DNA of 64,000 nt from Polaromonas sp. AET17H-212. Lineage in GTDB: Bacteria; Pseudomonadota; Gammaproteobacteria; Burkholderiales; Burkholderiaceae_C. How positions within the stretch are numbered: the stretch's first letter is position 1; each line of letters begins with the position of its first letter. The notes beneath the pieces were generated by a model, which worked only from the letters and a program-made list of their open reading frames with translations, was not told the origin of the DNA and made no database searches. Shown here piece after piece: positions 38,836 to 49,880 of the stretch. The stretch is from assembly GCF_002379085.1 (NCBI RefSeq), contig NZ_NBZW01000010.1:62001-126000 (forward strand), in the 5' to 3' direction. The translations under genes and the position numbers were made by a program.

Positions 38836-39716
38836 CAGTAATTCACCTTCTTCTCGACAAACTTGAACTGGATCACCGTCAGTGCAACGACGATCACCAT
38901 CAGCACCACCGATTGCGCGGCAGAACCATTGATGTCGAGCGCCTTGAAACCGTCGTAATAGACCTTGTAGACCAGGATGGAGGTGTCTTTGCCGGGGCCG
39001 CCGTGCGTGGCCGCATCGACGATGGCGAAGGTGTCGAAGAAGGCGTAGACGATGTTGACGACCAGCAGGAAAAAGGTGGTCGGCGACAGCAGCGGGAACA
39101 CGATGCTCCAGAAACGTTTCCACGGGGATGCGCCGTCGATGGTGGCGGCCTCGATCAGCGAATGCGGAATCGACTGCAGGCCCGCCAGGAAGAACAGGAA
39201 GTTGTAGGAAATCTGCTTCCAGACCGCGGCCATGACGATCAGCGCCATCGCGTGGTTGCCGTTGAGCACATGGTCCCACTCGAAGCCGACTTCACGCAGG
39301 GCATAGGCCAGCACGCCGTAGGGCGAGGCGAACATCATCAGCCAGAGCACGCCGGCCACGACGGGCGCGGTGGCGTACGGCCAGATCAGCAGCGTCTTGT
39401 AGATGCCGGCGCCGCGCACGACGCGGTTCGCCATGACCGCCAGCAGCAGGGCGATGGTCAGTCCCGAGACCGCCACCAGGCCGGAGAAGAGGGCGGTGGT
39501 GTAGAAGGACTCGAGGTAGGACGGATCGGCGAACAGGCGGCGGAAGTTTTCCAGGCCGACAAATTCGCTGGAGGAGCCGAAGGCATCTTCGAGCAGCAGG
39601 CTCTGGTAGAGCGCCTGACCGGCCGGCCAGAAAAAGAAAACCAGGATCACCGCCATCTGCGGTGCAATCAGCACCCAGGGCAGCCAGACCGATTTGAAAA
39701 GAACCCGTTTTTCCAT
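38835..39716 (-). CDS. ugpA: glycerol-3-phosphate ABC transporter permease UgpA
   Basis: Partner permease of UgpE. 293 residues, six membrane helices. The EAA loop is [25 protein letters not shown] near residue 195, followed by [18 protein letters not shown], typical of UgpA. It lies 95 bases downstream of ugpB; that gap holds a repeat copy. Confidence 0.94.
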   Translation of the reverse strand: MEKRVLFKSVWLPWVLIAPQMAVILVFFFWPAGQALYQSLLLEDAFGSSSEFVGLENFRRLFADPSYLESFYTTALFSGLVAVSGLTIALLLAVMANRVVRGAGIYKTLLIWPYATAPVVAGVLWLMMFASPYGVLAYALREVGFEWDHVLNGNHAMALIVMAAVWKQISYNFLFFLAGLQSIPHSLIEAATIDGASPWKRFWSIVFPLLSPTTFFLLVVNIVYAFFDTFAIVDAATHGGPGKDTSILVYKVYYDGFKALDINGSAAQSVVLMVIVVALTVIQFKFVEKKVNY

Positions 39717-39721
39717 GACAC

Positions 39722-39778
39722 GCTATAAAAATAATAGCCGCCGAATCCCGTAGAACGGGGGTCGACAGCTATATTGGC
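39722..39778 (+). repeat. dispersed repeat family A, copy between ugpB and ugpA
   Basis: Head GCTATAAAAATAATAGC with perfect arms, followed by CGCCGAATCCCG and a CGGGGGTCGAC arm. It lies within the operon, 5 bases upstream of the ugpA start. Confidence 0.75.
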
Positions 39779-39811
39779 TTTAAAGGGCGGTGCGGACACC
39801 GCCCCGCCTGA

Positions 39812-41125
39812 TCAGGACTTGTTGGCTTTCTGGAAGCGCTCGAGCTGCTCGTTGCCGCGCTTGACGGCCGTATCGAGCGCATCTTTCGGGGTTTTGCTGC
39901 CTTTCCAGACGCCTTCGAGTTCCTCGTCAATGATAGTGCGAATCTGCACGAAGTTGCCCAGACGCACGCCGCGCGACTTGTCCGTGGTTTTGCGGATCAT
40001 CTGGGTGACCGACACATCGGTGCCCGGGTTTTTCTTGTAGAAGCCGGACTTGTCGGTCATCTCGAACGAAGCCTTGGTGACCGGCAGGTAACCGGTGCGC
40101 TGGTGGCTGGCCGCAGCCACTTCAGGCTTGGACAGGTAGCTGAAGAAGGAGGCGATGGCCTTGTATTCTTCCGGCTTTTTGCCCGACATGGCCCACAGGC
40201 TGGCGCCGCCAATCACGGTGTTCTGCGGTGCGCCCGGGACATCGGGGTAGTAGGGCAGGGTGCCGATGCCGTAGCCGAACTTGCCGTTGCGCACCACACT
40301 GCCGTAGAGCGCCGACGAGCCGGTCGCCATGGCGCATTCGCCCGAGACAAAGGTCGCGTCAGCCGCGTTGTTGCGGCCCTTGTAGACGAACAGGCCGGTT
40401 TTGGCCATGTTCGCCAGGTTTTCGATGTGGCGCACATGCAGCGGGGTGTTGAAGGCCAGACGTGTGTCCAGGCCGCCGAAGCCGTTGTTCTTGGTGGCGT
40501 ACAACACGTTGTGCCAGGCCGAGAAACTTTCCAGTTGCGTCCAGCTGATCCAGCTGGTGGTGAACGGGCACTTGTGGCCCGAGGCCTTGAGCTTGGCGGC
40601 GGCCAGCGCCACTTCGGGCCAGGTGGTGGGTGGTTTCTCGGGGTCCAGGCCGGCGGCCTTGAACGCGTCCTTGTTGTAGTGGAAGACCGGGGTCGAGCTG
40701 TTGAAGGGGAAGCTCAGCATCTGGCCGTTGGGTGCCGTGTAGTAGCCGGCGACCGCAGGCACGTAGGCGCCCGGATCGAACGGCAGGCCGGATTGCTTCA
40801 TGACTTCGCCGACCGGCTTGATCGCGCCCTTGGAGGCCATCATGGTGGCGGTGCCGACCTCAAAGACCTGCAGGATGTGCGGCGCATTGCCGGCACGGTA
40901 GGCGGCGATGGCGGCGGTCATGGACTCGTCGTAGCTGCCCTTGAAGGTGGGCGTGATCTTGTAGTCCTTCTGGCTGGCATTGAAATCCTTGGCCAGGTCA
41001 TTGACCCATTCGCCGAGGGCGCCGCCCATGGAGTGCCACCACTGGACTTCGGTTTGTGCCTGGCTGGCCAGCGGAAGGCAAAAAGCGCAGGCAGCAAGGG
41101 CCGCCGCCGTAAAACGGTTCTTCAT
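39812..41125 (-). CDS. ugpB: glycerol-3-phosphate-binding periplasmic protein
   Basis: Substrate-binding protein of the Ugp ABC importer. 437 residues with a signal peptide (1-23, ending ASQA|QT). The mature start TEVQWWHSMGGALGEWVN, SFPFNSSTPVFHYNKDAF and GASLWAMSGKKPEEYKA match UgpB. First gene of ugpBAECQ. The 187-base gap to the divergent oxidoreductase gene includes ATGACTTGTCACAAT on this strand, which resembles half of a Pho box; I would not call PhoB control from that alone. Confidence 0.95.
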   Translation of the reverse strand: MKNRFTAAALAACAFCLPLASQAQTEVQWWHSMGGALGEWVNDLAKDFNASQKDYKITPTFKGSYDESMTAAIAAYRAGNAPHILQVFEVGTATMMASKGAIKPVGEVMKQSGLPFDPGAYVPAVAGYYTAPNGQMLSFPFNSSTPVFHYNKDAFKAAGLDPEKPPTTWPEVALAAAKLKASGHKCPFTTSWISWTQLESFSAWHNVLYATKNNGFGGLDTRLAFNTPLHVRHIENLANMAKTGLFVYKGRNNAADATFVSGECAMATGSSALYGSVVRNGKFGYGIGTLPYYPDVPGAPQNTVIGGASLWAMSGKKPEEYKAIASFFSYLSKPEVAAASHQRTGYLPVTKASFEMTDKSGFYKKNPGTDVSVTQMIRKTTDKSRGVRLGNFVQIRTIIDEELEGVWKGSKTPKDALDTAVKRGNEQLERFQKANKS

Positions 41126-41312
41126 GAAAACTCCTGAGTTGGGGTAACGTTCAGTGTACGAACTGATTGTGACAAGTCATTTAAACGACCCCATGGTGCT
41201 TTAACAAGCGGGATTTCCATGAGGCCGGCGACGGTGTCAGGGTCTTGTTGCACTGCGGTAACATAGGCCCACAGCACGCACGGCCGCTGAGCGCGGCGGA
41301 ATTTCCCCCACG

Positions 41313-44300
41313 ATGAACGCCCCTGACACCCTTCAAGACCTGAACGTTTTCGCTTCCGACGCGACACCCGACGCGGAGCATGGGCAAGCCCGCATTCGCG
41401 AGATTCCCTACAACTACACCTCGTTTTCCGACCGCGAAGTCGTGATCCGCCTGCTCGGCGAACGGGCCTGGGACCTGCTGAACCTGCTGCGCGACGAGCG
41501 CCGCACCGGCCGGTCGGCGCGCATGTTGTACGAGGTGCTGGGCGATGTCTGGGTGGTGCAGCGCAACCCCTATTTGCAGGACGACCTGCTGGACAACCCC
41601 AAGCGCCGCCGGATGCTGGTCGAGGCCCTGCAGCACCGCCTCTTCGAGGTCGAAAAACGCCGCACGCCCGAGGCGGACAGCCAGCGCGACGCCATCGTAG
41701 GCGAGCTGCTCGAAACCGCGCGCGCCGCCGTCAACCGTTTTTCCACCTCGTTCGAGGACATGGCCGACCTGCGCCGCCAAACCGCGCGCCGGCTGGGCAA
41801 GTTCACGCTCAAGGACAACATCAAGTTCGACGGCCTGTCGCGTGTCTCGCATGTGACCGATGCCACCGACTGGCGCGTCGAATACCCGTTTGTGGTGCTG
41901 ACACCGGACACCGAAGTCGAGATGGCCGGCCTGGTCAAGGGCTGTATCGAGCTCGGCCTGACCATCATTCCGCGCGGCGGCGGCACCGGCTACACCGGCG
42001 GCGCGATTCCGCTGAGCTGGAAGTCGGCCGTCATCAACACCGAAAAACTCGAGGCCATGACCGAGGTTGAGCAGGTGGCGCTGCCCGGGCTGGACCAGCC
42101 CGTGGCGACCGTCTGGACCGAAGCCGGCGTGGTCACGCAGCGCGTGGCCGATGCGGCCGAACGCGGTGGTTATGTCTTTGCGGTGGACCCGACCTCGGCC
42201 GAAGCCTCCTGCATAGGCGGCAACATCGCCATGAATGCCGGCGGCAAGAAGGCCGTGCTCTGGGGCACGGCGCTGGACAACCTCGCCTCCTGGCGCATGG
42301 TCACGCCCGAGGCGCAGTGGCTGGAAGTCACCCGCCTGAACCACAACCTCGGCAAGATCCACGACGCCGAGATGGCCAGCTTCGAGCTGAAATATTTCGA
42401 GGCCGACGGCAAGACGCCGGTGCGCACCGAGCGCCTCGACATCCCCGGCAAGACCTTCCGCAAGGAAGGCCTGGGCAAGGACGTGACCGACAAGTTCCTC
42501 AGCGGCCTGCCCGGCATCCAGAAAGAAGGCTGCGACGGCCTGATCACCAGCGCGCGCTGGATCGTGCACCGCATGCCGGCGCACACCCGCACCGTCTGCC
42601 TGGAGTTTTTCGGCAATGCCAGGGACGCGGTCCCCAGCATCGTCGAGATCAAGGACTTCATGTTCGCCGAGCAAAAGCGCGGCGGCGCCATCCTCGCCGG
42701 CCTGGAGCACCTGGACGACCGCTACCTGAAGGCGGTCGGTTACGCGACCAAGTCCAAGACCCACGGCGGCCTGCCCAAGATGGTGCTGTTCGGCGACATC
42801 GCCGGCGACGACGCCGACGTGGTGGCGCGCGCGACCTCGGAAGTCGTGCGCATCGCCAATTCGCGCCGCGGCGAGGGTTTTATCGCCATCAGCCCGGACG
42901 CGCGCAAGAAATTCTGGCTGGACCGCAAGCGCACCGCCGCCATTTCGCGCCACACCAACGCCTTCAAGATCAACGAAGACGTGGTGATTCCGCTGCCGCG
43001 CATGGCCGAATACACCGACGGCATCGAGCGCATCAACATCGAGCTGAGCCTGGCCAACAAGGTCCGGCTGTGCGACGCGCTGGAGGCCTTTTTCCTCAAG
43101 GGCAAGCTGCCGCTGGGCAAGTCGGACGACGCCGGCGAGATCCCCTCGGCCGAGCTGCTGGAGGACCGCGTTGGCCAGGCCGTGGCGCTGATTGCCGAGG
43201 TGCGCGCATTGTGGTCGGGCTGGCTGCGCGATGTGGACACGCTGTTCCCGCAGCTGCAGGACCATTCGCTACGCGCCAGCTGGAAAACCCAGCTGCGCGC
43301 GCCCCTGCAAACGATTTTTTCGGGCGCCGCTTTTGCGCCCATCCTGGCGGAGTGCAGCGCCATCCACAAACAGGTGCTCAAGGGCCGCGTCTGGGCCGCC
43401 CTGCACATGCATGCCGGTGACGGCAATGTGCACACCAACCTGCCGGTCAACAGCGACGACTACGAGATGCTGCAGACCGCGCACCATGCGGTGGCGCGCA
43501 TCATGGTGCTGGCGCGTTCGCTGGACGGCGTGATCTCCGGTGAACACGGCATTGGCATCACCAAGCTGGAGTTCCTGACCGACGCCGAGCTCCAGCCTTT
43601 TGCCGATTACAAGACCCGGGTCGATCCCGAAGGGCGCTTCAACAAGGGCAAGCTGCTACGAAATCAGGAGCTGATTGCGCCCGTGGCTACTGCGCAAAAG
43701 ACCAAAAATACTGATGATTCTGCGCCGGAGAGCCTGTTGGCCGACCTGACCAACGCCTACACGCCCAGCTTCGGCCTGATGGGCCACGAGTCGCTGATCA
43801 TGCAGCAGTCCGACATCGGTGCGATCGCCGACAGTGTCAAGGACTGCCTGCGCTGCGGCAAGTGCAAACCGGTCTGCGCCACCCATGTGCCGCGCGCCAA
43901 CCTGCTGTACAGCCCGCGCAACAAGATCCTGGCGACCTCGCTGCTGGTTGAGGCCTTTCTCTACGAAGAGCAGACGCGGCGCGGCATCAGCATCAAGCAC
44001 TGGGAAGAGTTCGAGGACGTGGCCGACCACTGCACGGTCTGCCACAAGTGCCTGAGCCCGTGCCCGGTGGACATCGACTTCGGCGAGGTGTCCATGAACA
44101 TGCGCAACCTGCTGCGCAAGATGGGGCAGAAGTCCTTCCGTCCCGGCAATGCCGCCGCCATGTTTTTCCTCAACGCCACCAGCCCGCAGACCATCAAGTT
44201 CATGCGCAGCGCGATGGTGGACGTCGGCTTCAAGGCCCAGCGCGTGGCCAACGAGCTGCTCAAGCGCCTGGCGCGCAAACAGACGGCCCGACCACGGGCG

Positions 44301-45266
44301 ACCGTCGGCCCGGCGCCGGTCAAGGAACAGGTGATCCACTTCATCAACAAGAAGATGCCGGGCGGCCTGCCCAAGAAAACCGCACGCGCGCTGCTGGACA
44401 TCGAGGACAAGGACTACGTCCCCATCATCCGCGATCCGAAAACCACCACGGCCGAAACCGAGGCGGTGTTTTATTTCCCCGGTTGCGGTTCGGAACGCCT
44501 GTTTTCGCAGGTGGGCCTCGCGACCCAGGCCATGCTCTGGCATGCCGGCGTGCAGACCGTGCTGCCGCCCGGTTACCTGTGCTGCGGTTACCCGCAGCGG
44601 GGCAGCGGCCAGTTCGACAAGGCCGAGAAAATCATCACCGACAACCGGGTGCTGTTCCACCGCGTGGCCAACACACTGAACTACCTCGACATCAAGACCG
44701 TGGTTGTGAGCTGCGGCACCTGCTACGACCAGCTGCAGGGTTATGAGTTCGACAAGATATTCCCGGGCTGCCGCATCATCGACATCCACGAGTACCTGCT
44801 GGAAAAGGGCATTACCCTGAGGACGGATCAGCCGGGCCAGGGTTACCTGTACCACGACCCCTGCCACAGCCCGATGAAGCTGCAGGAGCCGATGAAAACC
44901 GTCAAGGCGCTGCTCGGCGACCAGGTGCTCAAGTCCGAGCGCTGCTGCGGCGAGTCCGGCACGCTGGGCGTGACGCGCCCCGACATCTCTACCCAGATCC
45001 GCTTTCGCAAGGAAGAAGAGCTGCGCAGGGACGAAGCCAAACTGCGTGCCAGCGGTGCCGTGGCCGACGCCGGGAACGTCAAGATCCTGACCAGCTGCCC
45101 GAGCTGCCTGCAGGGGTTGACCCGCTACGGCGACGACCTGCAAAACGGCTTGCTCGAGGCCGACTACATTGTGGTGGAAATGGCCAACCAGATCCTCGGC
45201 AAGCAATGGCTGCCCGGCTATGTCGAGGCGGCCAACAACGGCGGCATCGAGCGCGTGCTGGTCTGA
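41313..45266 (+). CDS. FAD-linked oxidase / iron-sulfur fusion with DUF3683 N-terminus
   Basis: 1317 residues. Order of parts: a DUF3683 region (about 1-180, [20 protein letters not shown]), a GlcD-type FAD-binding domain with [11 protein letters not shown] near 221, an FAD-oxidase C-terminal domain (about 560-775), a short linker, two 4Fe-4S motifs ([11 protein letters not shown] near 845, [12 protein letters not shown] near 907), and two cysteine-rich CCG domains (CCGYPQ near 1090, CCGESG near 1210). This resembles glycolate or D-lactate/D-2-hydroxyacid dehydrogenase subunits D and F joined in one chain; the substrate is unknown. RNA-level start ATG at 41313 begins the conserved region. The linker at about 781-800 is encoded by a repeat copy. 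Confidence 0.9.
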   Translation: MNAPDTLQDLNVFASDATPDAEHGQARIREIPYNYTSFSDREVVIRLLGERAWDLLNLLRDERRTGRSARMLYEVLGDVWVVQRNPYLQDDLLDNPKRRRMLVEALQHRLFEVEKRRTPEADSQRDAIVGELLETARAAVNRFSTSFEDMADLRRQTARRLGKFTLKDNIKFDGLSRVSHVTDATDWRVEYPFVVLTPDTEVEMAGLVKGCIELGLTIIPRGGGTGYTGGAIPLSWKSAVINTEKLEAMTEVEQVALPGLDQPVATVWTEAGVVTQRVADAAERGGYVFAVDPTSAEASCIGGNIAMNAGGKKAVLWGTALDNLASWRMVTPEAQWLEVTRLNHNLGKIHDAEMASFELKYFEADGKTPVRTERLDIPGKTFRKEGLGKDVTDKFLSGLPGIQKEGCDGLITSARWIVHRMPAHTRTVCLEFFGNARDAVPSIVEIKDFMFAEQKRGGAILAGLEHLDDRYLKAVGYATKSKTHGGLPKMVLFGDIAGDDADVVARATSEVVRIANSRRGEGFIAISPDARKKFWLDRKRTAAISRHTNAFKINEDVVIPLPRMAEYTDGIERINIELSLANKVRLCDALEAFFLKGKLPLGKSDDAGEIPSAELLEDRVGQAVALIAEVRALWSGWLRDVDTLFPQLQDHSLRASWKTQLRAPLQTIFSGAAFAPILAECSAIHKQVLKGRVWAALHMHAGDGNVHTNLPVNSDDYEMLQTAHHAVARIMVLARSLDGVISGEHGIGITKLEFLTDAELQPFADYKTRVDPEGRFNKGKLLRNQELIAPVATAQKTKNTDDSAPESLLADLTNAYTPSFGLMGHESLIMQQSDIGAIADSVKDCLRCGKCKPVCATHVPRANLLYSPRNKILATSLLVEAFLYEEQTRRGISIKHWEEFEDVADHCTVCHKCLSPCPVDIDFGEVSMNMRNLLRKMGQKSFRPGNAAAMFFLNATSPQTIKFMRSAMVDVGFKAQRVANELLKRLARKQTARPRATVGPAPVKEQVIHFINKKMPGGLPKKTARALLDIEDKDYVPIIRDPKTTTAETEAVFYFPGCGSERLFSQVGLATQAMLWHAGVQTVLPPGYLCCGYPQRGSGQFDKAEKIITDNRVLFHRVANTLNYLDIKTVVVSCGTCYDQLQGYEFDKIFPGCRIIDIHEYLLEKGITLRTDQPGQGYLYHDPCHSPMKLQEPMKTVKALLGDQVLKSERCCGESGTLGVTRPDISTQIRFRKEEELRRDEAKLRASGAVADAGNVKILTSCPSCLQGLTRYGDDLQNGLLEADYIVVEMANQILGKQWLPGYVEAANNGGIERVLV
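43655..43711 (+). repeat. dispersed repeat family A, copy at the domain junction of the oxidoreductase
   Basis: Head GCTACGAAATCAGGAGC, then TGATTGCGCCCGTGGC and ACTGCGCAAAAGACC. It encodes the linker [19 protein letters not shown] in frame between the FAD and Fe-S halves. Confidence 0.7.
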
Positions 45267-45285
45267 TTCACCGAAGGAGACATTC

Positions 45286-45699
45286 ATGGCAGGCCTGACC
45301 CCCGACACCCCCACCCCGACCGCGCTGACCGTGCACGCCCAGTCGCGGGTGCTCGAGATCGCCTTTTCGGACGGCACCGCGTTCAGGATTCCGTTCGAAC
45401 TGATGCGTGTTTATTCGCCCTCGGCCGAAGTCCAGGGCCACGGCCCTGGCCAGGAAGTGCTGCAGACCGGCAAACGCGAGGTCACGGTGGTCGAACTCGA
45501 ACCCATCGGCAACTATGCGGTCAAGCCGGTGTTTTCGGACGGCCACGAGAGCGGCATTTTTTCCTGGGACTACCTTTATTTCCTGGGCTCGGAGCAGGCG
45601 CGTTTGTGGACCGATTACCTGCAGCGCCTGGAGGCAGCCGGCATGCAGCGCGATGCGCCCATGGTGGCGGCGGGCGGCCATGCCTGTGGCAGCCATTGA
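45286..45699 (+). CDS. DUF971 (gamma-butyrobetaine hydroxylase N-terminal-like) protein
   Basis: 137 residues. The single DUF971 domain (about 15-110) contains VLEIAFSDGTAFRIPFELMRVYSPSAEV and PVFSDGHESGIFSWDYLYFLG, the zinc-ribbon-like fold named after the N-terminus of gamma-butyrobetaine hydroxylase. Stand-alone members have been linked to iron-sulfur protein assembly, but nothing here proves a role. Start ATG preceded by GAAGGAGA. Lies 19 bases after the oxidoreductase gene and upstream of ubiE, a common betaproteobacterial order. Confidence 0.85.
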   Translation: MAGLTPDTPTPTALTVHAQSRVLEIAFSDGTAFRIPFELMRVYSPSAEVQGHGPGQEVLQTGKREVTVVELEPIGNYAVKPVFSDGHESGIFSWDYLYFLGSEQARLWTDYLQRLEAAGMQRDAPMVAAGGHACGSH

Positions 45700-45725
45700 T
45701 GGTTGACGCGGGCAAACCCTCATTC

Positions 45726-45783
45726 GCTATCGTTTTCATAGCTGCTGGCGTCCGGCGTTGGCGCGCAGCTGTTGTTTTTCAAC
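45726..45783 (+). repeat. dispersed repeat family A, intergenic copy upstream of ubiE
   Basis: Head GCTATCGTTTTCATAGC, then TGCTGGCGTCCGGCG, a GGCGCGCAGC arm and TGTTGTTTTTC. Well preserved. Confidence 0.85.
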
Positions 45784-45859
45784 ATAAATCCGCGGCAATG
45801 CCCCAATCAGGGGCAGGGTTGTCGCTTGCATTGCCGGCATTCACCCCTAGCATTGACTT

Positions 45860-46591
45860 ATGAGCAGTACCCATTTCGGATTTGAGTCGGTTGACGAAAA
45901 GGACAAGGCACGCCGTGTGCGTGGCGTGTTCGATTCCGTGGCGCCGAAATACGACGTGATGAACGACCTGATGTCCATGGGGCTGCACCGGGTCTGGAAG
46001 GCCTACACCGTGATGGTGGCCGATGTCCGGGAGGGCCAGTATGTGCTGGACATCGCCGGCGGCACCGGCGACCTGGCCCTGGCGTTCGCTCCCAAGGTCG
46101 GCAGCACCGGCTGCGTGGTGCACACCGACATCAATGAAGCCATGCTGCGCGAAGGCCGCAACCGCATGCTCGACGCCGGCAAGGTCTTGCCGACCACCGT
46201 CTGTGATGCCGAGCACCTGCCGTTTCCCGATGCCCGTTTCGATCTGGTGACGGTGGCCTTCGGTTTGCGCAACATGACGCACAAGGACGAGGCGCTCAGG
46301 GAGATGAACCGCGTGCTCAAGCCGGGCGGCAAGCTGCTGGTGCTGGAATTCTCCAAAATTGCCAAGCCGCTGGAAAAAGCCTACGACTGGTATTCCTTCA
46401 AGGTCTTGCCCCGTCTGGGCAAGCTGGTGGCCAACGACGACTCGAGTTACCGCTATCTGGCGGAGTCCATCCGCATGCATCCCAGCCAGGAAGAGCTAAA
46501 GGCCCTGATGCATAAAGGTGGTTTCGGCCATGTGGACTATCACAACCTCACCGGCGGGGTAGTGGCATTGCATGTTGGAATCAAGTGTTGA
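45860..46591 (+). CDS. ubiE: ubiquinone/menaquinone methyltransferase
   Basis: C-methyltransferase of the ubiquinone (and menaquinone) pathways. 243 residues. The SAM site is [15 protein letters not shown] (about 63-77). The UbiE signatures [17 protein letters not shown] and [24 protein letters not shown] are clear, as is [18 protein letters not shown]. Part of a ubiE - Tim44-like - ubiJ - ubiB series. Confidence 0.97.
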   Translation: MSSTHFGFESVDEKDKARRVRGVFDSVAPKYDVMNDLMSMGLHRVWKAYTVMVADVREGQYVLDIAGGTGDLALAFAPKVGSTGCVVHTDINEAMLREGRNRMLDAGKVLPTTVCDAEHLPFPDARFDLVTVAFGLRNMTHKDEALREMNRVLKPGGKLLVLEFSKIAKPLEKAYDWYSFKVLPRLGKLVANDDSSYRYLAESIRMHPSQEELKALMHKGGFGHVDYHNLTGGVVALHVGIKC

Positions 46592-46626
46592 GATATTTCC
46601 TGAGACATTTAATTAGAGGAGACGGT

Positions 46627-47577
46627 ATGAAACTTTGGTCTGCGATTCTGGCGGCTGTCCTGGCCACCACCATGCTGCTGGCGTACGCGCCAGCGGAAGC
46701 CAAACGCATGGGCGGCGGCGGCTCCGTCGGACGGCAATCGTCCAACGTGACGCAGCGCCAGGCGACACCGCCGGCCGCGCCGGCCAACACCGGGGCCGCT
46801 GCAGCAGCGCCCAAGAAGCCTTGGGGCGCGATGCTGGGCGGGCTGGCCGCGGGTCTGGGTCTGGCCTGGCTGGCTTCCTCGCTCGGTCTGGGCGGCGCTT
46901 TTGGGCAGATCATCATGTTTGCCTTGCTCGCCATGCTGGTGATGGTGGCCGTCGGCTTCATCATGCGCAGGCTCAAGGCCAACAACGGCCAGGGCGCGAC
47001 GCCTTACGCCATGCAGGGGGCGGGCAACGCCACCACACCGCGCAACTACAGTCCCGAAAATGTCGGCAACGACGCGTCAGCCCGGCCTTGGGAGCGTGGC
47101 AGCATGGCGTTTGAGGCCAACAAGGCCGGCGCGGGCGCCGCTGCCGGCGGATCGATGATCGGCTCCTCCCTTGGCGGGTCGCAGTCTTGGGGTGTGCCGG
47201 CCGGCTTTGATGCCGAAGGTTTTCTCAAGGCCTGCAAGGCCAACTTCGTGACCCTGCAGGACGCCTGGGACCGCTCCGATGTCAACAGCCTGCGCGCCAT
47301 GATGACCGACGAGATGCTCGAGCAGATCAAGGCGCAACTGGCCGACCGTGAATCGCACACCGGTGGCGTGACCAACAAGACCGACGTGGTCATGCTCGAT
47401 GCGCAGCTGCTGGGCATTGAAGAGCTCAGCGATGTCTACATGGCCAGCGTGGAGTTCTCCGGCATGATCCGGGAAGACGCTTCGGCAGGCCCGAGTCCAT
47501 TCCGCGAAGTCTGGAACATGACCAAGCCGCGCAACGGTGGTGGCTGGCTGGTCGCCGGCGTGCAGGCATTGCAATAG
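46627..47577 (+). CDS. Tim44-like domain protein
   Basis: 316 residues. A signal peptide or anchor (about 1-22) is followed by a glycine/alanine-rich low-complexity region, two hydrophobic segments (about 62-85 and 92-112), and a C-terminal Tim44-like domain (about 195-316, FLKACKANFVTLQDAWDRSD, MMTDEMLEQIKAQL, VWNMTK). The precise role of bacterial Tim44-like proteins is unknown; this gene is regularly found between ubiE and ubiJ in betaproteobacteria. The ATG has AGAGGAGA just upstream. Its stop abuts a family B repeat and a terminator. Confidence 0.82.
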   Translation: MKLWSAILAAVLATTMLLAYAPAEAKRMGGGGSVGRQSSNVTQRQATPPAAPANTGAAAAAPKKPWGAMLGGLAAGLGLAWLASSLGLGGAFGQIIMFALLAMLVMVAVGFIMRRLKANNGQGATPYAMQGAGNATTPRNYSPENVGNDASARPWERGSMAFEANKAGAGAAAGGSMIGSSLGGSQSWGVPAGFDAEGFLKACKANFVTLQDAWDRSDVNSLRAMMTDEMLEQIKAQLADRESHTGGVTNKTDVVMLDAQLLGIEELSDVYMASVEFSGMIREDASAGPSPFREVWNMTKPRNGGGWLVAGVQALQ

Positions 47578-47632
47578 CCCCACGTTCGCGCGTTGCGCCT
47601 GCGGACCGACGAAGCCGGATCCGCGGCCCCTG
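47578..47632 (+). repeat. repeat family B, short copy directly after the Tim44-like gene
   Basis: Starts at the base after the stop codon: CCCCACG, then TGCGCCTGCGG, CCGACGAAGCCGG and TCCGCGGCCCCTG, the same blocks in the same order as at 9835-9921 but with about 30 central bases missing. Confidence 0.65.
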
Positions 47633-47638
47633 CTGAAT

Positions 47639-47676
47639 TAAAGCCCCTTCAATCGTTTGGTCGATGGAGGGGCTTT
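47639..47676 (+). terminator. rho-independent terminator after the Tim44-like gene
   Basis: AAAGCCCCTTCAATCG pairs with CGATGGAGGGGCTTT around a short loop (one bulge or mismatch) and is followed by CTTC. It separates the gene from ubiJ. Confidence 0.6.
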
Positions 47677-47704
47677 CTTCAATCTGCTGCAAAATCGGGG
47701 ACGT

Positions 47705-48286
47705 ATGAATAACACGTCCCCTTTTTCTTTTCTGCAGTCCCTGGCCACCCGTTTTCAGCCCCCTGCCTGGGCGGTTGATGAAGGGCAGCAGAAGCTGGTC
47801 CTGTTGCTCAACCATGTCCTGATGCAGGAAAAGGAGGCGCAAAACCGCCTTCTGCGCAAAAAGGGCAGCGTGGTCCATGTCCGCTGGGGTGCGTTTGCGC
47901 TGGATTTGCTGATCACCCCCGCGGGACTCGTGGACCGTGCGCCGGCCGCGGCCAGGCCGGATTTGTTGCTGGCGGTGGCGACAGAGTCCCCGGGCGTGGT
48001 GCTGCAGTCGGTGCTGGCAGGCAAAGCGCCGCCGGTCAAGATCGAGGGCGATGTCCAGCTTGCCGCCGAACTCGGCTGGCTGGCGGACAACCTGCGCTGG
48101 GATGTGGAGGAAGACCTGTCGCGCCTGATCGGCGATGTGCCGGCCCATACGCTGGGCAGCGCGGCGCGCCAGGGCCTGGCGGGCTTGCGGCAGTTTCTGG
48201 CCCAGGCACCGCGGCCGTCTTCGTCCGCTTCACCGGTGCAGCCCGGTGTGCCGCCGGTGACGGAGCCTCCGAAGGCTTCCGCATGA
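47705..48286 (+). CDS. ubiJ: ubiquinone biosynthesis accessory factor UbiJ
   Basis: Lipid-binding SCP2-fold protein of the Ubi complex. 193 residues. The SCP2-like part (about 30-130) includes [20 protein letters not shown] and [34 protein letters not shown]-type sequence characteristic of UbiJ. A proline-rich tail follows. It overlaps ubiB by 4 bases (ATGA). Confidence 0.9.
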   Translation: MNNTSPFSFLQSLATRFQPPAWAVDEGQQKLVLLLNHVLMQEKEAQNRLLRKKGSVVHVRWGAFALDLLITPAGLVDRAPAAARPDLLLAVATESPGVVLQSVLAGKAPPVKIEGDVQLAAELGWLADNLRWDVEEDLSRLIGDVPAHTLGSAARQGLAGLRQFLAQAPRPSSSASPVQPGVPPVTEPPKASA

Positions 48287-49836
48287 GCCGCCTGTTCAGG
48301 GGCGTTTTCATTGTCTGGACGGTGCTGCGCTTCGGCCTCGACGAGCTGGTGCTTTCCAGTTTCAGCAGGCCCTGGGTCAGGAGACTGACGCGTATTGTGT
48401 CGCTGGGCCGGAACCTGAAAGCGCCCCGCGGCGAGCGCCTGCGCGAAGCCCTGGAAAGCCTGGGACCGATTTTTGTCAAGTTCGGCCAGGTCATGTCGAC
48501 CCGCCGCGACCTGCTGCCGCTGGACATCGCCAACGAACTGGCCCGGCTGCAGGACCGGGTCCCGCCGTTCGACTCGGATGTGGCCATTGCCATCATTGAA
48601 AAGGCCTTCGGCCGGCCGATCGGCCAGATCTTTGCGACCTTCGAGCGCCAGCCCGTGGCCAGCGCCTCGATTGCGCAGGTTCACTTCGCCACGTTGCCCG
48701 GTGGCCGTGAGGTGGCGGTCAAGGTGCTGCGTCCCAACATGCTGCCCGCGATCGAAAAAGACCTGGCGCTGATGCACATGATGGCCGGCTGGGTCGAAGG
48801 CCTGTCGGCCGACGGCAAGCGCCTGAAGCCGCGTGAAGTGGTCGGCGAGTTCGACAAGTACCTGCATGACGAGCTCGACCTGCTGCGCGAAGCCGCCAAT
48901 GCGGCCCAGCTGCGCCGCAACATGCAGGACCTGAACCTGGTGCTGATTCCGGAGATGGTCTGGGATTTCTGCATGCCCGACGTGATGGTGATGCAGCGCA
49001 TGGACGGCGTGCCCATCAGCCAGGTGCAGCGCCTGCGGGACGCCGGCGTGGACATGAAAAAACTGGCGCGCGACGGCGTCACCATCTTTTTCACCCAGGT
49101 CTTCCGCGACGGTTTTTTTCATGCCGACATGCATCCCGGCAACATCCAGGTCAGCCTGGATCCCGCGACCTTTGGCCGCTACATCTCGCTGGACTTCGGC
49201 ATCGTCGGCACGCTCACCGAGGTCGACAAGGAATACCTGGCGCAGAATTTCAGCGCCTTTTTCCAGCGTGACTACAAACGGGTGGCCGAGCTGCACATCG
49301 AGTCGGGCTGGGTGCCGCCGCAGACGCGGGTCGATGAACTGGAGTCGGCCATACGCGCCTGCTGCGAACCTTACTTCGACCGGCCGCTCAAGGAAATATC
49401 GCTGGGCATGGTGCTGATGCGCCTGTTCCAGACCTCGCGCCGTTTCCATGTGGAAATCCAGCCGCAGCTGGTGCTGCTGCAGAAAACCCTGCTCAACATC
49501 GAGGGCCTGGGTCGGGAACTCGACCCCGAGCTGGACCTGTGGAGCACGGCCAAGCCCTTTCTGGAGACCTGGATGCTGGAGCAGGTTGGTCCGGAAAAAC
49601 TGCTGGAGCAACTCAAGGCCGAGGCGCCGACCTACGCCAAGCTGCTGCCCGGCCTGCCGCGCCTGTTGCAGCAGTACCTCAAGGGCCAGAGCGGCGGAAA
49701 CCGCCAGGAGCTTCAGGCCCTGTTGCAGGAGCAGCGGCGCACCAACAAACTGCTGCAAAGCCTGATTTATGGTGGTCTGGGTTTTGCGCTGGGCCTGCTG
49801 GCCATGCAAATTCTGCTGAGAATCCGGGTTTTTTGA
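48283..49836 (+). CDS. ubiB: ubiquinone biosynthesis protein kinase-like UbiB
   Basis: ABC1/ADCK-family ATPase needed for aerobic ubiquinone synthesis. 517 residues. The KxGQ motif is [16 protein letters not shown] (about 64-79); the A-rich loop is [12 protein letters not shown], and [11 protein letters not shown] is the catalytic-loop equivalent. Two hydrophobic helices lie at the C-terminus (about 495-515). Translationally coupled to ubiJ. Confidence 0.96.
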   Translation: MSRLFRGVFIVWTVLRFGLDELVLSSFSRPWVRRLTRIVSLGRNLKAPRGERLREALESLGPIFVKFGQVMSTRRDLLPLDIANELARLQDRVPPFDSDVAIAIIEKAFGRPIGQIFATFERQPVASASIAQVHFATLPGGREVAVKVLRPNMLPAIEKDLALMHMMAGWVEGLSADGKRLKPREVVGEFDKYLHDELDLLREAANAAQLRRNMQDLNLVLIPEMVWDFCMPDVMVMQRMDGVPISQVQRLRDAGVDMKKLARDGVTIFFTQVFRDGFFHADMHPGNIQVSLDPATFGRYISLDFGIVGTLTEVDKEYLAQNFSAFFQRDYKRVAELHIESGWVPPQTRVDELESAIRACCEPYFDRPLKEISLGMVLMRLFQTSRRFHVEIQPQLVLLQKTLLNIEGLGRELDPELDLWSTAKPFLETWMLEQVGPEKLLEQLKAEAPTYAKLLPGLPRLLQQYLKGQSGGNRQELQALLQEQRRTNKLLQSLIYGGLGFALGLLAMQILLRIRVF

Positions 49837-49880
49837 GCCGGAAAATCTGGTGATAATCACGCATTCCTGAGGAGATCGCC

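Noticed and set aside
41161-41180. Pho-box-like sequence upstream of ugpB
   Set aside because: Only one half (TTGTCAC) resembles the 7-base repeat unit; the second half does not match, so PhoB control is not supported by sequence alone.
41181-43265. 694-codon open frame antisense to the large oxidoreductase
   Set aside because: Low-complexity shadow translation with no recognisable domain; the plus-strand gene is strongly supported.
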